The position numbers were made by a program, and so were the translations under genes. A stretch of 64,000 bases of DNA from Akebia trifoliata (lineage: Eukaryota; Streptophyta; Magnoliopsida; Ranunculales; Lardizabalaceae). The notes under the pieces were generated by a model. The model did not search any database. It saw only the letters and a program-made list of their open reading frames with translations, and had not been told where the DNA came from. The stretch lies in contig CM030716.1 in NCBI GenBank assembly GCA_017979445.1, positions 11,238,474 to 11,302,473 on the forward strand, written 5' to 3'. Of this stretch, positions 22,717-41,745 are shown piece after piece (position 1 is the stretch's first letter; each line of letters opens with the position of its first letter).

Positions 22717-23288
22717 TTAAAATTTTTTCTTGAACTTTCTTCCCCATTTTGGGTGAAATTTCTTTTTCTTTTGAATTTTTTTTTTTAGATTTTTCCTTTG
22801 TCGGGGAATCTATATATATATTTTTATTTTGATGTGGTCAGGCCTGAAGTAACTTCTCAGGTTGCCTACGTACCCCAAAATTTTGGGATCAGACAAAAAC
22901 GTAGTCGAATTTTCCCTCCCCTAGGTTAGGTGATCGGGCTGAGAAATAAAAAGACATCATTTTTTGAAAAGGCTGCAAAGGGCTGAGAAAGGAGATAATG
23001 AACTGGGTAGTAGGAAAATTGATTCGGTCAAAGATGGCCTCCTTAAATATAGTACCATTTGATCCGGTCAAGGTTGGTTGACTCTAGTAATTCGATTCCA
23101 TCATGATCTTGAAGCTTGACAGCTTTTCCTGGTAGTATTTCCTTGATGAATGAATTTCTCCAATTGGGTTCAAACTTTCTCCTATAGTCGAGGAGGAGTG
23201 TTCAATTTTCTTTGAAGTTTGATAGTTAAATCCTTGACTTGTAAATGATGAGCTTTGACCTTTTTGTCATATGCACGGGTGACTCTTC

Positions 23289-23735
23289 TTAGATAAGCTT
23301 GCACATGGTACAGGGCTTTAACTCGTTTTCTTCGATCAAGTTTAATTCTTCATACTGCTGTCGAACCCAATCTGTTTCTAACAAATGATATTCCAACAAG
23401 ACCCTGAGAGACGAAATTTCCATTTCAACTGGCAAGACTACTTCCATGCCATACACTAAGGAGTAGGGAGTAGCTCCAGTAAATGATCGAATTGAAGTTC
23501 GATATGTCCATAGCGTGAATGATAATTTTTCTGACCAATCTCGATGTGATTGACATATTTTCCTGATGATAGTCTTGAGACTCTTAATAACTGCTTCAAC
23601 CGTTCCATTGATCTGAGGATGGTAGGGGGATGATTTGTGCTTCCGGATCTTCAACTTTAAACATAGAGTAATGATTTATGCTTTGAAGTATGACCCATTA
23701 TCAGATATCAGTTCAAAAGGTACCCCCATATCGAC
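23289..23735 (-). pseudogene. Tat integrase relic (copy X)
   Basis: Open for 121 codons from 23654: IRKHKSSPYHPQINGTVEAV, then RDWSEKLSFTLWTYRTS, TGATPYSLVYGMEVVLPVE, ending in the integrase C-terminal linker (YEELNLIEENEL). Just upstream, GVPFELISDNGSYFK is followed by a stop. It is better preserved than copy Y. The N-terminal zinc finger, RT and protease are absent. Confidence 0.9.
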
Positions 23736-26700
23736 TGATAATATGTGATTTGAAACTCAAGATGTAGTAAGGATAGTGCTGATACATTTTATAACATCTT
23801 CTTTGATTCCATCGATATAGACGAGTATCTATTCCGTGTTGAACAACACTCAAGCTTGTACTTAACATACCCTCATATGATCACACGAACAAGTCTTTTG
23901 AAATTTCTGAGTAAATTCATTATCCCCTCGTGTTCCTTTAGGGATAAGATGGTTTCTATTTGAATCTCTTTAGGAATTATTTTTTGTTTCGAGGTCAAAG
24001 ACCTTTCTTTTCTCGATTAAAGGTTGAGCCCGACTCTTATCTTCTGGTTCAGAAATGAAATCTATCAAATTATTAGTTAATTCGTTAATGCGCACGAAGT
24101 ATTCAAAAATTTCTTTTATCCGATCAATTTCAGATGGGGCAACAGACACCTCTATAAACTCGATGAACTAACTTGACTCAATAGGAAAGAGTAGACTCAA
24201 TCTAAGGAAGACATGATCTTGCTGGAAAAAATGACTCGAGCTAACCCAAATGACTCATGAAAACTCAAGATAAGTACCCACATGAGTTTGATTAGGACTG
24301 AGGACTGAGATATTGCTTATAACCGGTAGGATTGAAGCACTATGATCTTCAAAGAACAACTAGACGATGTTGAGAAATTTTGAGGTCATTTCTGACTATT
24401 GATTTGATATTGACGTTTACTTTAACTGACCGGATTTACAACCCTAGCTAGACGATGGACGATTGAGCTTAGACACAATGATAACCCTTAAACCTCTTTG
24501 AAGGTGAGTTTAACCAATTTCAGTGTTACCCCCTTGATAACATTTTAAATGAACCCTGAGATTTTATTGAATTTTGTGCACCAATCCATTAAACAATTCA
24601 TTAATGTAATGATTATTCAGAAAAATAATTTTATTGCACCCTTGAAAAATATTGACAAATAATGTTTTCATTGAATAACAACTTCCACAAACATATTTCA
24701 ATAATTTTTCATGCAAAAATAGATTTTTTGTAAATCATTTTTTTCTGAAAATTTTTTTTTTTTTCCTTTTTTTTTTTAGAAAACATTTTCTTTTAGAAAA
24801 AATTTTGGGAAAGCATTTCCTTTTGGAAAATCTTATTCTTTCAGAAAATATTTCACTGTTGAAAAGCATTTCTCTTCTGAAAAATATTTTTCTTCTGGAA
24901 AACATTTTTCTTCTTTTAAAATAGGTTTAAAATCCGAATCAGGAAGAAGTTTGAATTTCATTTTGATTCAAATGGCTCGACCCATAATGATCGTTGGATC
25001 GAGATGGACTGGGTCATTATTATAAAATAATGGATTCTTTATTGGGTCGGTGCACCCATTTTAATTTTCAAAAATAAAATTTCTTTGATCCTTGAGGACA
25101 ATCATACACTTTGATCTCATCATTCATATCACTCACAAACATTCACCCAACAACAGGCATTCATTCAATAAACAACCCGAGAACACCCACGATAAGTTCG
25201 AGTCGTGACCTATGGGGAAGGTTTCTAGACTCTAAGCTTACTACGTACAATGCATTTTTATCTGGTCACCCTTGCCCAAGCACACCTATATACCTTTCGA
25301 TACGTGGTGACTTGGTTTGATATACCGCATAGGTGATAATTTAAAACCTCAATTCACTTCTCTGAAGCCAAAAACAGCCAGTTCGATCTCCAGTTGAGAG
25401 GTGGCGCACAATGCTGAGCAAGGGCCCACTTAAATACCTCTCGTCTAGAATAGACGTAGTCTATCCCCCTCGTACAGTAGGGTACAGCGGGGCAAGATCT
25501 TGCATAGGCACCGGTTTTGACCAAGAAGTGCAATTGATATACTTAGATTATCTTTTATACCTACGGGTACGAGTCATGAGTTGTAGCTTTCATAAATGGT
25601 TTGGCATCCCACGAGGGGACCGACCACGTACTAGTACTACGTTGGCAATCGGGACATGTGACTGTGTGGTTCACAATAGGTCAAAGGCTCAGGTTGTTCT
25701 AGCCTGGGTGCATCAACATATCTCTCAGAATCACCTGATCAGACGGTATTAATGCCCCCAGTTTGATATACCCTAAGGTACGTGACTGGAGTTGTGGGTT
25801 TCATGAATGACGTCGCATCTCCGAAGAGATCGGGCCACGCACTAGTGCCACGTTGGCTAAATGGGACGTGTAAGTGAGTAAAACGGCAAACGTGCATGTG
25901 GTGTGTGCAACATAGGGTGGGGTGTGCCCGGGGCCTTTTTCAAACAAATGGGCCCATGGCCCTAATCATACCATCATACATTTAATCAAAACCAAAATCA
26001 TTCAAATCATATGAATATTCAATTAAGATCACATTATTCCCATCACATAAGCACATTAACATTACGATCAACATCAATCATGTATTTCAAGCAAGATCAT
26101 GGTAAATTAATCAATAAATATGGCATATGATAATGAATTAAATCTGATCGTTGCAATAAGCATGATTTTGTAATTTTTATAGTCCAACCAAAGGTCATTT
26201 TGGGGTGATCCAAAATAAATCGAGATTCCAATAGATGTTACATTGATGATAGAATGACAATGGTTGAGATGAGCTCACTCTCAGGAACATTAATTGTGCT
26301 AACATTAGATAAATTCAAATTTTCTGTGAATTTGGAAAATATAATCCGAACTTAATTCTTACTAGAATGTTTTGTAAAAAAGTTTTAACATTGCTGTCCC
26401 AACTTTCATTCAACAACAATTCCAGATTTACAGATTGAACTTGCATCGATGATATCTAAGGCTTCCGATAACGAAATTGAGTGAACTCAAGTTCTAAATT
26501 AATCTACTCGATGAGATCTACGTTTTATTAAGAGGTTCCTAGACTTAATTCTCACTAGAATATTTTGTAAAAACGTTTTAACATTACCGTCCCAACTTTC
26601 ATCATTCCATCATTTTCATATGTCAATTTGAATCTTTCATTATTTAGGGATCATCAAAAAGTGATCCTTAATTGGAAAAAAAAATGCAATACCCAAAATC

Positions 26701-26835
26701 ATCTACAATCAAGATAAAAATAAATAAATAAATAGAAAAAATAAATAAAATAAATCCAACTAAATAAAAAAAAAAACTACGTCATCTTTGCAATGCTCCC
26801 ATACTTGGGGTTTTTCAAGTTTGATCCTCAATAGT

Positions 26836-26852
26836 CCCTAGTGGAGTCGCCA
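26836..26852 (-). promoter_or_regulatory. Primer-binding site of the outer Tat element
   Basis: Minus-strand TGGCGACTCCACTAGGG begins one base after the CA end of the LTR, the standard place for the tRNA primer site. It marks 26854-28545 as the 5' LTR. I have not assigned the tRNA. Confidence 0.88.
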
Positions 26853-26853
26853 C

Positions 26854-28545
26854 TGAAAGCGCCCTCGATCCGCGGGGTGCACGGATCCGCTTTTGACCCT
26901 TGAGGTTTGGGAGTCGCCACCTAGTTATTATGGTCTAGGAACCAAACTGACTCTAACATGGATAAAAAAAACTAATCTACCATAAAAAAATTTGAATTCG
27001 GGGATCATGTTACGGGGTTGGAAGGTGTTAGGCACCAACTCCGCCCGGCCAAAGCCGGTCTCTACTAACTTTCCAAATATATCACATTGCTAAAAACCTA
27101 GATAAAAATAAAAATAAAAATTTTCATACCTTTCCGATAGCAAGGATTTTGCTCCCTCAGATCTGACAAAAAGAGCTCCTTGTACTGTACTCCCTTGCGT
27201 CGTTCTGTCTCCGGATTTGACTTCGGATCTCCTAGATCAAGGTATCTCCTTGTTTTTGAATCTGAACTCTTCAAGTTTGTTGCGGATTTAAGAGTTTTCT
27301 AGACTAAAATTGAAGGGGGGATGTTAGGTAAGGAGTTGGGACTCCAAAACTAAGGTTTATGGGGGGCTAGGGGAGCTTCTAGACCTACTTCTCTTAGGGT
27401 TTTTGATTTGATATAAAAATAGGGTGTAAGCACCTCTATTTATAGATGTTTTTAGGGGTTGATTTGGATAGAGTTAGTGTTTAATTAGAGATCTTTTAAT
27501 TAGAGTTGTGTTTTAGTTTGACTTATTTTAGGTAGAATTATTTTTAAGTTAGAACTCTATTAGATAGAGTTATTATTTAATTAGAGTTCTATTATGACTT
27601 TTGGTCTTATTTGATTGACTTTTAATGTTTTGACTTCAGTCTTAATTGATTGACTTTTAATATCTTGACTTCAGTCTTGCTTAATTGACTTTAATTTTGA
27701 CTTAAGTCTCACTTGATTGACTTTAATACCTTGACTTCAGTCTTGCTTGATTTACTTTTAATTTTTGGAGAACCCCCCTCTAAAATATCTTTAATTCTTT
27801 GGACCCCCAAATGGAGGGGTCCTTAAAGAAATATCCCACGAACCCTCAACAATTTTACCCAAAAGTTCGATTGATCGATTTTTTAGGTTCAGATTTTTAA
27901 ATTAATTTCATTAATGTTTCACTTTAATTATTTAATGTTTTATTTATAAATTTCGAATTTTTTAATTATGAAAATTGTGAAATTATCGTTTTGCCCCCGG
28001 AGAGGACTTTTCACGTTTCAAATCGGTTTTTAATGTTCTAGGATGTTTTAGAATCGATTTTTTTTATAAGGAATTCAATGAAAATATTAGTTTGTGTCAT
28101 TTATGAAGTTTTTTTGTGTGAAATGATTGTGAACTTTATGAGGGGCATTTTCGTAATTTTATCAAATTCTGTTAAAATTGGTGAAATGATTTATTTGGTT
28201 TCGATTTTTTGTTTTATGTGTTCGAGAGAGTTTTCCTAAGCGTAACGTAGGCTCTAGGGTTATTTTGAGGTTAGGGGTATTTTGGTAATTTGGTCGATTT
28301 TTAGTGATTTTTATCGTGAAGCTTCTTTTTGGTCTGCAAGATGATGATTTTTATGTTTTTGGGGTCGTATTTTCCTAGTGTAGCGTGGTTTCTAAGGTTT
28401 TGTCAGTTTGAGATACCTCATCCGGATTTCTGAAATATTTCTGGTAACGAAATAAAGCAATAGAATACACATCCATCATTGGGAATCATTGCGATCGGGT
28501 TGACGAGTTGATTAATCAGGCGGATGCAAAAATGGGGTGTCTACA
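26854..28545 (-). repeat. LTR, 5' copy (subfamily A)
   Basis: 1692 bp, TG/CA ends, closely matching the LTR at 11215-12904. TATA box CTATAAATAG on the minus strand at 27436-27445. Followed on the plus strand by the TAAGT target duplication. Confidence 0.94.
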
Positions 28546-29306
28546 TAAGTGCAATTACATTATTTTATAGAACTCCAAAAAGTTATATAATAATTATAAA
28601 ATTTACATCGTCACTTTTTTTGTAGAAGGAAATGCAAGAAATACTCGAAAATTTACCAGAGGGCTCAAAGGATACAAGTGGACCTAATGATGTACTTAGT
28701 CAGGTCATGGGTGCAGAGAGACCCGGTCGAGTTCGTGGATTTGGGTTGGGTCCGACTCCCACAAAGTTGTAGGGGTCATCATCTAGTCAGGACTCATCCT
28801 CTTCCATGAATAGTGAAGAGATAACCATGTTGAGAGAGAAGATAAGAACATTAGAGGAGAATTTGGCTGGTGAAAGGGCAGAGCGTGAGAATGAGAGGTC
28901 ATCCTTGGAGCATCAACTCGATATGGCTAGGAATGAAATAGAGAAACAGAGAGAGGTCGATAGGATTGAGGCCGAGCGGCTTAGAGAAGTCAATAGGATT
29001 GAGTTTGAGCGGCTTAGAGAAGTTGATAGGATTGAGGTCGAACGGCTTAGATAGGCTGATAAGGATGAAGCCGAACGACGAAGACAACCTGATAAAGTTG
29101 AGTTTGATAATCTGGCACAGATGGTTATGAACCTATCACGATGTGTAAGTAAAAAATTTATATTTATTTAGTTTTTTTAGATATATAAACATAATATATT
29201 TGATAATCTGATATGTTTATTGTAGTTTGGCGGCACGTTCCCTACTCCACCGGGCTGTACGTTCCAAACTCCACCGGACTTATCGACACAGCCGCCAGAT
29301 GATTAA

Positions 29307-30440
29307 TGTGATGCATTTTTTGTCAGAAAAACTTCTGAATGAGTTAGTTTTATTAGTTTTATTAAGTGAATCTTATGTTTTGGATAATGGTTTGTGATAC
29401 TTGCTTTTTGAGACAAACTTATGATTTTGTTAGTTTGCTTACTTATGAAAAACTTATGACAATGGTCTGTAAATATTGAAAATTGGGATTGTGTCCATTA
29501 CTAACCTAAATAGATGAAATGGACTGAAAGATTCAACAAATCAGTAGGTATGACATTCTCATCCTTTATGTGTGCAAGTTGTTTGCATGAAATGGATTAC
29601 TACATAGACTTTTTTACCTACGTATATTTTATAATTTCTTTTATAACTATTTTTTTTATTAGCTAACCCCTTTTTAACTCCGCCAATGTAAAATTATATG
29701 TTTTACATTGCCGGTCCCAAGTCCGGATAAAGGAGGAGGGAAAAGGGTGGTCCCAAGCCCGGATGACTATTGGAGCTGGAATTTCGGTTGTCAACTATTG
29801 ATAGTACAAGGTTTTTGGAGAGATAACTATAACTTTGAAGTATTCAAGTATGATAGTTTAGAACATCTATAATGCTAGGACAGTTTAATGGTATTACTTG
29901 CTTAGTCATTCCTTCTCTTACTATTGATTTCTAGAATAGGGTAAAATATCGATTTCTTTACGTTTGTATATGTTGGGTGCCTTGGTGCTTGTTATGCATC
30001 TGTACACATTGCTTTTAACATTCTTCTTTTTAACATTCTTCTTTCATTGCAGTTCATATCTTCATTTGGCATTTAAAACGGTTGTATCAGTTTTTTTTTT
30101 GTGTGGGGGCGGGGGTGGGGTCTTGTGTTAAAACTTAAAAGCTAGCTTTGGCAATTTTGTGAAGCTTAGCTAGGAATATGCATGGTGTTGGAGAATAGTT
30201 TATGTTGAACCAAGTATGTATTTTGTGGTATCTCCCATCATGTTCTTCCTTCAGAAAGGTTATTATTGTTTTGGCTTCAGACTCAACCTCTTTCTTATCA
30301 TGTATCTTTTTTCATTGAGATTAAAGGTTGGAATCACCATATATGGAAAATGCAACAACAATGTACAATGTACAATGTACTTAAATATGCCACTTTTTTA
30401 TGTGGAAAACTCCTACTATTTGCCTTTGCTTGACCAATGA
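29307..30440. other. 3' end of the CACTA gene and spacer before the GH2 cargo
   Basis: 29307-29480 looks like a 3' untranslated region. Around 29670-29760 is a GC-richer phrase (GCCGGTCCCAAGTCCGGATA) repeated in part as GGTCCCAAGCCCGGATGA. I know this phrase as widespread in plant genomes, but I cannot assign it. The remainder is AT-rich intron-like sequence leading to the first GH2 exon. Confidence 0.5.
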
Positions 30441-30445
30441 TCCAG

Positions 30446-37130
<6,685 letters not shown>

Positions 37131-37199
37131 TATAGAATATGATAGATCATATCGTGCAAATTGCAGTGGTCTATCTTGGTGTCCCACGAACTTTTTTTG

Positions 37200-38850
37200 G
37201 CCAAGCACCATGACCTTTAAATTTATTTATTTATATTTATATTTTTCCTTTTATTAATGAATTGCATCTCTCCATCTATTTTTGGTGCTGGTTGGCTTAA
37301 GTGGAGGTGCGCTTTTGAGAGTTCTATTTTTTTCATATGCTCATGGTGCATCAGACTTGCTGGGCATTTAGATTGATGCAACAATAAATCCTGGTTAGTG
37401 GATGTTTTCAACTTTATTTTTCACATATTTGAAATAATCTAGTGCCATTGCACCAAAACCTTTATTTTTCACATATTTGAAATAATCTACATCCAAGAAA
37501 CTCTTAGAACAAAGCAAGGCAATTAATTCCCTTGTTAGGCTTCTAAATAAGAATTCAAAAAGGAAAGCGGAATCAATTTTGCTGAAGCTCTGAGATGATA
37601 ATGAAGACAACATTATTCATTCTGCTAAAGCCAACTGGTTTAAACCACTTGTTAATCGGCTTGATCAAGGTTTGAAGCTCCTTTCCCATGAAATTTGGAG
37701 TTAAAATGTGTCGATTTCATAGTTGTTAATCATGAACCGAAAATTTCAGATTCAAGTTTCTATTGAATTAAAAAGAATTCATTACTTGCAACATAGTTTA
37801 CTCATTCAAAGTTTTTTCAATAGTGGCATAAAGTATAACACAACGGGTGCCCCGTGCTCTCATAAATGTTGTAATCTGTTATTTTTCTCCATGACAGTCC
37901 ATTGTTCTTCTTGATGCCTTCATTCAATATTTGACTTGTATTTCCCAAATCATTTGTTAAAAATCTAATGGCTTTGATTGTTTGTTGTTGTTTTCTAATT
38001 GTAGTTTTGTGTTCCCACCACACACTTTCTTTTTCTTTTCTTTTTTGCTTATATAATTTATATTTCAAGTTAACTATTTATGAGTACATACCCTGAGATC
38101 AATGTTCTACATTGTTGAAGTGTGTCCCATACCAAATGTAAAGGAATCTCGCAGCATTACTTGGAGGTGTTGCAAGAGCCATGGTATAAGTAGAAATTGT
38201 AATTAAATTTTTATGGTTCTGCCCATCTCATAGAAGGAGCATTTCAAGAACTTCTGAGACAGGTTTCTCTGATTCATCCCTTCAAGGTAGTGTTGCATGT
38301 GCAACTACATTGCCTTTAAGAGGATAAGGAAATTTTCAAGTTTATTGAGTTTATAGGAATTTTTCAACTACATTGCTTTTTGTTTTTTTTTTTTTCTTTC
38401 TAGTAATTTGCAGCAGGAGGAAACATCAAGGTTGAGTTGTATTTGACAGAAGCAAGGTCTTTCATGTTGGAATGATCGTTGCAAATAAAAAGTGAGTTGG
38501 TGCACCTACTCTGGAATTTACAACAGAGGTAATAAACACCTTGGATGCTTTACAACTATTGGCAGTTATCTAAGGACTTCACAAGATATAAGCATTGCAT
38601 ATTAGCAAGTTGATGCAGTATTTATTATTCTAAGTCCTTTTTAGTATGAATAAATTTCAAATTCCCCTTAAATTTCAAGTTGATGTGGCTTGATCATTTT
38701 TCTTTCTTACAGATTAATCCTTTGTATTTTTTCATATTGTATTGGCAAATTTGCCAATGGTGATATTTTTTTTTTCCTTGAATTCCATAAATTTTCATTC
38801 CTGCTTTTTTTTTTTTTTCATGTTTTGTCTTGGATGATTGAAACTATTTC
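37200..38850. other. CACTA cargo of uncertain origin
   Basis: 37408-37490 contains a 53-bp tandem duplication (TTTATTTTTCACATATTTGA). 38236-38285 gives RRSISRTSETGFSDSSLQ, a Ser/Thr-rich linker like those found before the kinase domain of plant receptor kinases, and could be a second exon from the same donor as 38858-38984. Other parts are AT-rich and unassigned. Confidence 0.35.
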
Positions 38851-38857
38851 CTATCAG

Positions 38858-38984
38858 ATACGTTATCTCTCATCCATTCAGCATCGGAATCTCATCAGCC
38901 TTTTGGGTTACTGCCAAGAAAATGGACAACAAATACTTATCACTGAGTACATTCCCAAGGGAAGTATTTCCAGTCACTTATATG
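38858..38984 (+). pseudogene. Receptor-like kinase exon, captured fragment
   Basis: Follows CTATCAG and ends at GTAACA. Encodes IRYLSSIQHRNLISLLGYCQ, then QILITEYIPKGSISSHLYG: kinase subdomains IV-V and the start of VIa of the plant RLK/Pelle family. The usual L-V-Y-E-Y hinge reads L-I-T-E-Y. No ATP-binding loop or catalytic loop (HRD, DFG) is nearby. A single exon of a gene fragment, not a functional kinase. Confidence 0.88.
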
Positions 38985-39069
38985 GTAACAATTTGTTCAC
39001 TTATTCTCTTTTACTAGAAATTAGAACATGGACGATCGTTTGTGTGATTCTAAAATGCTTAGATTAATC

Positions 39070-39535
39070 CAGGTGATATAGTTTTAATTGTGGCTGTTCA
39101 CAGTTGGATATTCTTAGAATTAGAGGCATGTTTGTTGGTTATTAATTATTGTTTGTTTGTTTGTTAGAGGCATGTACGGCAATTTTTTTAAATATTAGTA
39201 ATACTATTACCGACGGTTTCTTAAGCGCTCTAGGCTGTTCACAGTTGGATATTCTTAGAATTAGAGGCATGTTTGTTGGTTATTAATTATTGTTTGTTTG
39301 TTTGTTAGAGGCATGTACGGCAATTTTTTTAAATATTAGTAATACTATTACCAACGGTTTCTTAAGCGCTCCAGGTGATATAGTTTCAACTGTGGCTGTT
39401 CACAGTTGGATATTCTTAGAATTAGAGGCATGTTTGTTGGTTATTAATTATTGTTTATTTGTTTGTTAGAGGCATGTATGGCAATTTTTTTAATATTAGT
39501 AATACTATTACCGTTGGTTTCTTAAGCGCCCCCCC
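39070..39535. repeat. Three tandem copies of a ~140-160-bp block
   Basis: Each copy has GGCTGTTCACAGTTGGATAT, AGAGGCATGTTTGTTGGTTA, TTGTTAGAGGCATGTACGGC and ATTACCGACGGTTTCTTAAG. GTTCACAGTTGG starts at about 39095, 39237 and 39398. The first two are nearly identical, so this duplication is young. It adjoins the right subterminal region of the CACTA. Confidence 0.92.
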
Positions 39536-39539
39536 AATA

Positions 39540-40081
39540 CTTATTTTACCGGCGGTTCTTGGGAAATGCCGCTAATATTGCATATTACCGGCGGTTCTAA
39601 AGCGCCTCTAATACAAAATTTGACGGCAGTTTTGAAAATGCCGTTAATATATTATATCACCGACAGTTTTTAAAAAGCCTCTAATACAGAATTTAATGGC
39701 GATTACAAAAAATGCCGTTAATATATTATATTACCAGCAGTTTTTAATTCGCCTCTAATATATTATTTTATTGGCGGTTTTCGATAAGCGCCGTTTATAG
39801 TATGTATTTCCGGCCATTTATAACCGCCGGTAAAATAAAATACATGCGGACGAAAAAGTTGTATCGGTACTTCATAACCGCCGGTAATTAGTTATAAAAC
39901 CGCTGGAAAAAATATAGTATTACTGGCGGTTCTATAACCGCCATTAAAAACGCCGCTATAACTTTCCCCGACGCCAAAATTGCCAGCTAAAGACCAACCG
40001 CCGTTGATATATAATACCGACGGTTCTTTATCATATTGAGGCGATTTGAAAACGCGGGGGAAGACCGTTTATTTTGTAGTG
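39540..40081. repeat. Right subterminal repeats and terminus of the CACTA
   Basis: Dense GGCGGTT, GCCGCTAATA, GCCGTTAATATATTATAT and AACCGCC motifs in both orientations, ending TTTTGTAGTG at 40081. Composition matches the left end at 6734-8170. Confidence 0.9.
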
Positions 40082-40084
40082 TTC

Positions 40085-41020
40085 ATAGGGTTTGGCTGAT
40101 ATGTATTGGTTATAATACAGGGGGAGCCTGTGAATCAGCAATTGATAGCTATTTTTAAACTCTGAACTTTGAACTTTTTCATTTATTTCAATCTGTGTAT
40201 CTGTTAAGAAATACCAAAAGGGGTGGGTTGTGTTTTTATGACATTATGAACTGTAGGAATATCTCTTATTAATTTTATTCATTTTGTTCATGTTTTTCCA
40301 TCACATGATAGCCCAAATCCAATACATGTTGCTGTTGTAAGAGGTAATCATGGAGCTGTGGAGATTCTTCTCCCAGTGAAATCTCTTGTTTTCTGAGAAA
40401 TCTTTGGCACATTGATCTCTATTCTAAATTATTGACTTGTTTTTGTACCATACAGTGCATTGAAATTGTCCTGTGTAATTTCAGGTCATTTATGCCTTTT
40501 GTCCTGCGTGTTCGTAGGCAACGTTAGGGTTCTTGTTTGGTTATCATTCGGTATAGATGGACCCAAGCAGGTAGCAATGAAGCTGCATGTTTGATCTGAG
40601 GATCAAGCTGTCAATGACACCATCCATGAGATCATTGTAAACGATTGATTCTAAGGTATGTTTTGATTGCACATGATTTATGGCTTTATCATTTTATTTT
40701 ACCAGAGTAGGCATGGAGATGGGGTGGAGTATGAGAGATGATTGGCTTCAAGTGCACACTAAATCCAAGAAACATATCACATTTGTTTATAATTCATAGA
40801 GTTGTCTCTTTTTTTATAGTGAAAATATTCGTGAATACGTAATTTGTTTTAGAATTTCGTAGATGCATGTTTAGTAGATTGTAGTTTATGTGTGATAAAA
40901 TATTCATTTACGGGTTGTAGCATCTTTTTATAAACAAGTGATAAGTGAAATTTGAAGTGCCACTAACAGCTCTTTTTCTTTATATAATTGTAGGTTTTAT
41001 TTTGGAATGAATATTTTATT
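40085..41020. other. Right flank of the CACTA; possible ankyrin fragment
   Basis: 40318-40378 reads NPIHVAVVRGNHGAVEILLP on the plus strand, a good fit to one ankyrin repeat (xPLHxAxxxGxxxxVxxLL). No second repeat or open frame accompanies it. The rest is unassigned AT-rich DNA. Confidence 0.35.
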
Positions 41021-41024
41021 AATT

Positions 41025-41474
41025 TTTTTTACAACATTAGAGGTGGTTTTGAACTGCCTCTAATATTGTTTTTTTTTTTAAAACTAAATTTGTTATTAGG
41101 GGCGGTTTTCAAACTGCCTCTAAAATATAAAAACTGCCCTTAAATAATAATATTTAGAGACGGTTTTAAAACTGCCTTTAAAGTATTATTATTAGAGGTG
41201 ATTTTCAATTAGCCACTAATAATATAAAAACCGCTCTTAAATCATATTCTTTAAAGGTGATTTTTAAACCGCCTTTAAATTATTATTATTAGAGGCGATT
41301 TTAAAATAATCGCTAAAAATATAAAAACCATCCTTAGTTGGCCACTAAAGGTAATTAGTGACGCCACTATAGTGGGCGTTTTTACTAAATCACCCTTATG
41401 TATATTGGAGGCGGTTTAGTCGAAATTGGAGGCAGTTTAAAACCGCTTCTAAATACCTCATATTTTGTAATGAG
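41025..41474. repeat. Decayed terminal region of another CACTA-like element
   Basis: Repeats of GGCGGTTTT, AAACTGCCTCTAA and ATAAAAACCGC in both orientations end at TATTTTGTAATGAG, whose complement CTCATTACAAAATA resembles a CACTACAAAA terminus with changes. The motif sequence differs from the 33-kb element, so it is a different family. No partner end found. Confidence 0.5.
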
Positions 41475-41745
41475 TAATCGCTCGGAATTCAACAAATAGT
41501 ATGATTCAAGAACAATTCCAACACTCCGGATAAATTGTTAGTGTATACTTTCACAAAGTAATGAAAACAATTCTACATAGGTCCATGGGATTGATTATTC
41601 CTCATTTGTTTGATGTCGTACCTCTACAGATCCATACTAATTGAATATTTTGACTATATTTTAAGATATTACTCGGTTTTTTTTTTATAGTCTTATAATA
41701 GGTAAAATATTTTTATTAATGTTTGGCCAATTTAAAATAACACAG

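Larger units (their letters stand above)
21801..26590 (-). repeat. Internal ~5-kb segment, copy X
   Basis: The partner of 16821-21796. It is contiguous with the primer-binding site and the 5' LTR (26854-28545), so it appears to be the interior of the outer element. It contains an integrase relic (23289-23735), the conserved Tat motif (22832-22905), the 51-bp module repeats (22306-22540) and GC-richer non-coding sequence at 25150-25950. Confidence 0.88.
11210..28550 (-). mobile_element. Tat-lineage Ty3/gypsy complex with three LTRs, inserted in the CACTA gene
   Basis: TAAGT flanks both ends (11210-11214 and 28546-28550). On the minus strand the order is: LTR 28545-26854, primer-binding site 26852-26836, interior, polypurine tract about 14634, LTR 14621-12945, a 40-bp stub with a second polypurine tract, and LTR 12904-11215. 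The LTRs start TGTAGACACCCCATTTTTGC and end GGGCGCTTTCA. The interior holds two integrase relics, two copies of a ~5-kb segment and two tandem arrays, but no gag, protease or RT that I can see. The two outer LTRs are very similar; the middle one belongs to the subfamily of the solo LTR at 35071. Best read as one element nested in another, then deleted. Confidence 0.88.
10234..29306 (+). pseudogene. Transposase_24-type (Ptta/En/Spm) CACTA gene, broken by an LTR element
   Basis: Coding exons: 10234-10533, 10638-10841, 10914-11006, about 11104-11208, 28626-29144 and 29226-29306. The protein has the family blocks FCGVIARDPRMFRLDVQSWRK, MGRKWKDYKCGLK, HTSGSKSF, PSRAEMWIKAHSHKDG and GRVRGFGLGPTP, then a charged coiled coil (EVDRIEAERLRE repeats) and a short Pro-rich tail. 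Breaks: TGA at 10800 where Trp is expected, TAG at 28770 and 29052, and an acceptor before exon 4 that is out of frame by a base or two. The Tat complex sits at the donor of exon 4. In CACTA elements this class of gene accompanies the DDE transposase; its exact role is unsettled. Confidence 0.87.

Noticed and set aside
22889..23071. Minus-strand frame matching 17932-18174
   Set aside because: It is the same non-coding stretch downstream of integrase in the two interior copies; it has no stable frame between them.
28806..29054. Independent small coiled-coil gene of 82 codons
   Set aside because: It is the C-terminal coiled coil of the Transposase_24-type gene between two premature stops, not a separate gene.
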